A DNA stretch of 64,000 nt from Syngnathus acus (Eukaryota > Chordata > Actinopteri > Syngnathiformes > Syngnathidae). The translations under genes were made by a program, and so were the position numbers. The stretch covers positions 6,483,412-6,547,411 of the forward strand of contig NC_051102.1 of NCBI RefSeq assembly GCF_901709675.1. The letters are read 5' to 3'. Below the pieces are notes generated by a model. That model did not search any database and was not told where the DNA came from. It worked only from the letters and a program-made list of their open reading frames with translations. Positions within the stretch are counted from its first letter, which is position 1. Every line of letters begins with the position of its first letter. Of this stretch, positions 58,936 to 64,000 are shown piece after piece.

Positions 58936-59513
58936 CACGTGATCAGTGTTGAGATTTACGGTGCAATGCAATGGCGGGGCGTTTGTTTGGGGGAAAGACA
59001 CCAAAATGAAGGAAATGATCATCGTCGTACAATATTTCGGGGCAAAACAAAACGGGAGCAGGCTTGGAGGATTTTGACTGAGGAATTGACATACCTGGTA
59101 TGTTTATACTTTTTTCTTCGTTCGTTTTTCACTTGACGAAGACGCAACATTGTTTACATTACCATATTGCGGATTGTCGGCCACTTTGCATTTAAACTTT
59201 TTTATTTCTCTCATTAGAGGAGTTTTGCCGTAAAAAAAAATGGAATAGTGTGCAGTGTCCGGCTGATTTGAACAATTGTCTTCAAGTTGTGTGACTATTT
59301 ATTTTATGCTTATTTTACATTGTTAAAAAAAGTTAAATGAAGTACTGGTCTATGCGTTTCCACTCTGTGCAACTGCTCAATAACCTGAATTCTTTAAAGG
59401 TTTTTAATTAATGCAAATATTACTTTCCGTCGTAATTCCTTTACTAATTCAATTACTTTTTGGTAGAGTAACTGTAACTAATTATAAGTAATTGGGTCAA
59501 CACTGCACGTGAT
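58936..59513. mobile_element. hAT MITE with 8-bp target duplication CACGTGAT
   Basis: The 562-bp element at 58944-59505 starts CAGTGTTGA and ends TCAACACTG. It is flanked by perfect 8-bp copies of CACGTGAT (58936-58943 and 59506-59513). The right part carries the familiar TAATTATAAGTAATTGGGTC motif common to a widespread fish hAT family. No transposase is encoded. Confidence 0.9.
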
Positions 59514-59679
59514 AGTGTGACAGTGCACTTCCATACAGGGTTCACGTCTTATCACTTATAAAGGCCAGTAGCATGGAGCACTGTGACATCATCATTGGGT
59601 GAAAGATCAACTCAAAGCCAGTGTCAGTGTGTCACTATTGGACTACTAAATATTCCAAAAAACATAGCGCATACTTTAA

Positions 59680-60105
59680 AATGATAGTCAACTTTATTGT
59701 TCAATATTTGCAATTGTAAGTTACTTCTCTGGATTTGTGGCATGGTCTTGTTTTTAACATTTATCTTCATGTATCATTCTGGTCTGTGTTGTGAATCTGA
59801 TATTTTTTGGGGGTACCTGAGATTACTGAATAAAAAGCAGTTGTTTAATTCAGTCAAATGCTGGTGGAGATTTAGATAGACAGGAAGTGGATGTTATGCA
59901 TGAGTCACCTGAAAGCTGTGTTAGCTGGTCACAGTCCTCATTCCCATTAAGGACCTTCTTATCAGAGTCCAACAGTCCATATGGGGAGTGCTGCACGGGG
60001 CCACTCACTGCCGCTTTCCTCCAGGTTTGGCCTTTGAATTTTTGTAGTGTTGCGAGAAGGTTTTCCATGAGGCAAAATGTGGAGCACCCTTGACTCCTGG
60101 GCTGT
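59680..60105 (-). terminator. tm6sf2: tm6sf2 3' UTR and polyadenylation signal
   Basis: On the minus strand an AATAAA (plus-strand TTTATT at 59693-59698) lies about 410 bases past the tm6sf2 stop, giving a likely 3' UTR end near 59680. The ncan and tm6sf2 genes therefore converge, tail to tail. Confidence 0.55.
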
Positions 60106-63100
60106 CTACTTTTTCTTCTTGTTGCTATTGCTTTGTCCTTTGGGAACTGGTTTCATGAAATAAGCAGGACTTTTGTGGCAGCGCAGAGCCAGCAGAGCGG
60201 GTACAACAGCAAGCACTACATTGAAGGTGATAACGGTCCATAATTTGTCTGCTGGGACTCGATATGTGAAGGGGGTGCGGGAGTGTACAGATGCTCCAAT
60301 GTGGCACCACTGGGCCTGGAGAGGAGGGGCAGATAGAGTGTAGGGTTTACCTTTAAAAATAAAACAGGGCAATTTAAAAATTTTACCTGGGCGGTGGCAC
60401 CAGCAAAAATAAGAGTCCAGTCCAGCATCCAGCCGCAGCCTGGTCTTATCAGACCATAGATGAGGATTGTCATCAGGGGCACAGCATAGAATAAATAGAC
60501 CAGCATCTACAGGAAAAATAGATGAGAGTCGCTAGCTAACAGAATGCCAGTGCTCCTTTTGACTCACCATGACTCTGGGGAAGCCCACGGGATCCTTAAG
60601 GTATGGCTCAAACTGATAAATGTATTTGAAGCAGAAATTTAGAGGACAATCCAGAACCACCTGAAAAAAAAGAAAGAGGACAGCTTTAGTTTTTTTAAAT
60701 TTTTCAGATATTGTATTTTTCTTTTTTTCCACTCTACTCACAAAGCCTCTAAAAACAGAGACGGCCACACCTCCAAGTAGCAACGCTACAAGCAGCAGGT
60801 CAAGAGGACGAGATAACAGACCTTTCTTTTGCTCGGCCATGATCTGGTCAACACAAATACTTTCAGAGATGTCATCAATTATGACATTTCAGCCCCTTCC
60901 CCTTCCCCCCTTTTTTTTTTTTTTTTAATTTACCTTGTCTGCCGTGACGATAGGCATCACTCTGGGCCTCCGAAAAAGGACGAAAGCTGCCCAGAAAGGT
61001 GCTAAAAAGAAGGGAACATTGCGCCAAAAAGCTGGATGGATGTTAGATCCGTATTTACCTAAAAAAAAAAAATTAAAAGAACCTAATTGAGCACAAATAA
61101 GGGTACAATAGAATTAAATATAATTTACAATACGATTAAAAATACAAGATAGACTTTTATTTTTCCTCACCACTAACCAGAATAGCTGATGCTAGCAATG
61201 CTAATCTTGTCGTAAGATTCCCGAAAGATTGAACTTTAGTTTAGTTCGTATCATTTACGTTCCCAATTATTTATAAACTCACCGACAACCACTCCTGGAA
61301 TGTGAACAAGTTGATGCATGATGGAGGAACCGACCCAAAGCAGTGCCAGACTGCGGTAAGATTTTCTGCAGGAACCAAAACAACATAAATACAGACCAAA
61401 AAAAAAAAATCACATTTGTGATTAATCCTCAGTTTACCCTCTAAACATGCGGTGGATGATGATTAGGAAGAGACCAAAATGAACAACCCCTTCCCAGTAT
61501 GACATCATCACAGCAAAGGCAGTACTCAAGTGAGGTTCACCCTGGACAGACCGCAACAAATTTTAAGATGGAATATAAATCTGTGAGGGCAGTCTATCAA
61601 ATGTTACCATCTTGAGGTAGAAGCCCATGAAGCCCGATATGAAACCATCTTGCTCCAGTGCATGAGTCAGCCCCACCAGGCAAGTAAAGGAAAACTCTGC
61701 AAACACTGGACACACAAAAAAGCCACACTGTAAAAACAGATTTAATTTATTATAATGTCACGGCTGCTCGCTACCATAAAATAAAGGATCCACTGTCGTT
61801 TTGCGTTGTACAGTTAAGAGGAAGAGGAGGAGAAGAACACCTCCCAGAACGGCCATTCCAATTCCCAGGATGAGCAGAGGCCTGCAGGAAGAAATGATGA
61901 ATGCCTTTGTTTTGAGTCTTAAAACTACATGAAAGAAGACTTAACGCATTATTATTCAACTTCATTCCAGAAGATGATGGAAACTTGCCCTCAAGGTGTT
62001 ATCTTTGATTCTTTTTTAATACATAATCACAAAATCCACATTTAAACAAACAGAATGATGAAAAAGTTGTCTTAGCACATCTCGGTCATCTCAGGTGAAG
62101 AAGTTGCTGACTTTATATCCGCAGGCTCAACTCCCTCATCACTTGCTGGTTAACTTTTACAGGAAGACAACTTAAGCTGTGCACAGTGTGGTTCGCCAGT
62201 TACAGTGATGAGGGCAAGGCTGGCCTGCAGAGAGAACCTTGGGGCTACACTTGCAGAATACAGAGAAAGGCTAGAAACATCCCGCTCTGATCCCCGCACA
62301 CCTTGAACATTCGCTGTTCCCTCCCATGCAGAGCAAAAAGACTAGCAGAGTAGTCGACAATTTATTTTTTCCTCCAGGCTGTCTGTCATTGCAGCAATTC
62401 CATACTGTCGCCGTCATTATTTTTAAATGTGTGTGGATTGCTCCAAGTGTGTTTTGTTAAACCCGAATAAGTTTTGTTCTGACCACCAAATGAAAATAAG
62501 GAAAATTATTGATATCATTGTTGGGATAAGTTTAAATATTCTTGGTTAAAGAAGTCCCATTGCGACATTAAATTACATCTTTAGTCGCGTTGGTTAGCAC
62601 TACTGATTCTAAAGCATAGGTGTCAAACGCAAGGCACAGGGGCCAGATACGGCCCGTGAAATCATTTTCTGTGGCCCGCGAAGACAAATTGTGCATCGAC
62701 TTCATGTGTCAATACTAAAATTACAAATTGTCTTCACTTGTAAAAAAAAAAAATAGAAAGAACGCTTGGATTTTATTTACTAGTCTCTGATTTCAAAACT
62801 AGTTCGTCATCAGTTTGTTGTGTAGCCTATACTGTATATAATATGAGACGTTCATACATTTATTCGGGTTGACAGTCATAACGGCCCTCCGAGGGAAACT
62901 ATGACTACGATGGGGCCTGCGACAAAAATGTATTTGACAACCCTGTAATCTAAAGGCTCCGGGCAGATTAATTTGGCATGGCAACACATGGAGGCTAAAT
63001 TCTGATTGGACAAAAAGATTGAACGTTCACATACGCGTACTGAAAACAACCCAGTCAAGAGAAACGCTATAAAATGAAGAGAATAGGATACTGGGATTAA

Positions 63101-63345
63101 ATGAATGCAATTTCATGGGTCAAATATTGGAATTTAGGTCATAAATACAGCTCAGTGCTTCCGAAGGAGGTGATCTCAAACCACTTTGCAAGCTCATCAA
63201 GACAATTGCAAGCCAAATGTAGAGTGAAACCATTTCAGTGTGAATACACTTACTCGTGGAGTGCAGGGAGATTGTTCATTGTGTACAAAACTGCAGGAGC
63301 CAGCAGGGAGAGGCCCAATACACACAGTTCCTCGGGAATCCTCAT
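60106..63345 (-). CDS. tm6sf2: tm6sf2, transmembrane 6 superfamily member 2
   Basis: TM6SF2 is a polytopic ER/Golgi membrane protein needed for lipidation of VLDL in liver and gut. Ten coding exons, in order on the minus strand, are 63254-63345, 61775-61881, 61608-61705, 61438-61541, 61283-61365, 60934-61058, 60742-60843, 60568-60660, 60387-60506 and 60106-60315. They join in frame to 377 aa, the human length as I recall it. Start: MRIPEELCVLGLSLLAPAVL. Landmarks with human counterparts are TTVDPLFYVFAEFSFTCLV, DGFISGFMGFYLKMGEPHLS, KYGSNIHPAFW, VVLDCPLNFCFKYIYQFEPY and GASVHSRTPFTYRVPADKLW. Hydrophobic segments run throughout, as expected for EXPERA-type domains. The C-terminus is lysine-rich (GQSNSNKKKK), which could act in ER retention (inference). 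All introns are GT-AG and the stop is TAG. The large first intron (61882-63253) holds a hAT relic. Confidence 0.95.
62607..62955. mobile_element. hAT-like MITE in tm6sf2 intron 1
   Basis: The element at about 62615-62947 starts CATAGGTGTCAAACGCAAGG and ends, on the minus strand, TACAGGGTTGTCAAATACAT. It contains the GGGGCCAGATACGGCCCGTG phrase common to a vertebrate hAT family. Near-perfect 8-bp duplications TTCTAAAG and ATCTAAAG flank it. Confidence 0.7.
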
Positions 63346-63710
63346 GGTCCAACGTTCAGCTCTTTGGAGACAGTTGAGAGTCCAGACAAAAAATATCCTC
63401 CAGTTGCTAACCTAATGTCGCACGAGTGGAGCCATGCTTCTGCCCGGTGTGGTCTGTTTTTGATCAGTGATAAATCAACATCAGCAGGTCTCCACCTTCC
63501 CTGCAGGTCTCAAAGTCCAGTTTAGGCAATGATAGAGGCTCAAATTTAATTGTGTGTTTTCAAGAACGTTGGATGGCACATGTTGACACTAAAATAATCC
63601 CATTTTCACTTCAAAGTGTTTTGTTTTTTTTTTGCGTGGATTTTATCTTTCACTTCAAGTAACTTGCAGTTATTTCGTCAAACCGTTCCAATTGTATAAT
63701 TTAGACAACA

Positions 63711-63725
63711 CTGCCATCTAGCGGA
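63711..63725 (-). promoter_or_regulatory. CTCF-like motif upstream of tm6sf2
   Basis: The reverse complement TCCGCTAGATGGCAG fits the CTCF core with G at the third consensus position. It lies about 370 bases upstream of the tm6sf2 start codon. Confidence 0.4.
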
Positions 63726-64000
63726 CACGGTTGTTCATGTCAGTTAATTATTTAGTGGTTCTCAAAACTATTAGTGCTGTTTACGGATAAGTTATAATTT
63801 TATGTTCTATAAAAACATACAGTGATGACAATCGAATAGAATACTTCAATCATTTTTTTTTTAACCTTGACACAAGCCATCTGTTGTGTTTTCTATAAGA
63901 TCAACAATTTCCCTGTAGGCTATTTCCATTCTTGATTAGATTCTGGATTACATACATGGATAAGCAAGTTCTCAAGAAATCTTTGCTCAGTCCCCCACAT
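63726..64000. other. sequence beyond tm6sf2, nothing seen
   Basis: AT-rich sequence to the window edge with no recognisable gene or repeat. Confidence 0.5.

Overview
The window is vertebrate nuclear DNA, almost certainly from a ray-finned fish. Four protein-coding genes with small spliced exons and GT-AG introns are recognisable. They stand in the order armc6 (+, 3' end only), slc25a42 (+), ncan (+), tm6sf2 (-), which matches the neighbourhood on human chromosome 19p13.11 as known from general knowledge. Abundant CA/TG microsatellites, hAT and Tc1/mariner-like short elements and a teleost-type tRNA-derived SINE also point to a fish, probably a percomorph. The species cannot be fixed from the sequence.

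Region by region: 1-660 holds the last two exons and 3' UTR of armc6. 1100-4158 holds slc25a42, with a ZNF143-type promoter motif, a probable non-coding first exon and seven coding exons (325 aa). 4159 to about 41850 is some 37 kb without a recognisable coding gene. It contains microsatellites, a telomere-like array, transposon relics, octamer and homeodomain-like motif clusters and possibly the ncan promoter with a non-coding first exon. 41859-57462 is ncan (neurocan): 19 coding exons I could join in frame throughout (1,153 aa), encoding signal peptide, Ig domain, two Link domains, a mucin-like centre, two EGF domains, a C-type lectin domain, a Sushi domain and a basic tail. Its 3' UTR ends near 58460. 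A Tigger-like MITE and a complete hAT MITE lie in the ncan/tm6sf2 gap. 60106-63345 is tm6sf2 on the minus strand: ten coding exons that join in frame to 377 aa. The last 300 bases show no gene.

Functionally the genes are unrelated neighbours, not an operon. slc25a42 is a mitochondrial coenzyme A carrier, ncan is a secreted brain chondroitin sulfate proteoglycan, tm6sf2 is a membrane protein of hepatic/intestinal lipoprotein lipidation, and armc6 is an armadillo-repeat protein.

The most interesting observations are: an extra intron that splits the usually undivided first lectin exon of ncan (52 + 107 = 159 nt); a duplicated tryptophan-rich module in the small central exons of ncan; a GC-AG intron in slc25a42; an asparagine at the tm6sf2 position matching human Glu167, the site of the E167K lipid variant; and the apparent absence of hapln4 between ncan and tm6sf2. 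All splice sites were read by eye, and no database or alignment was run.
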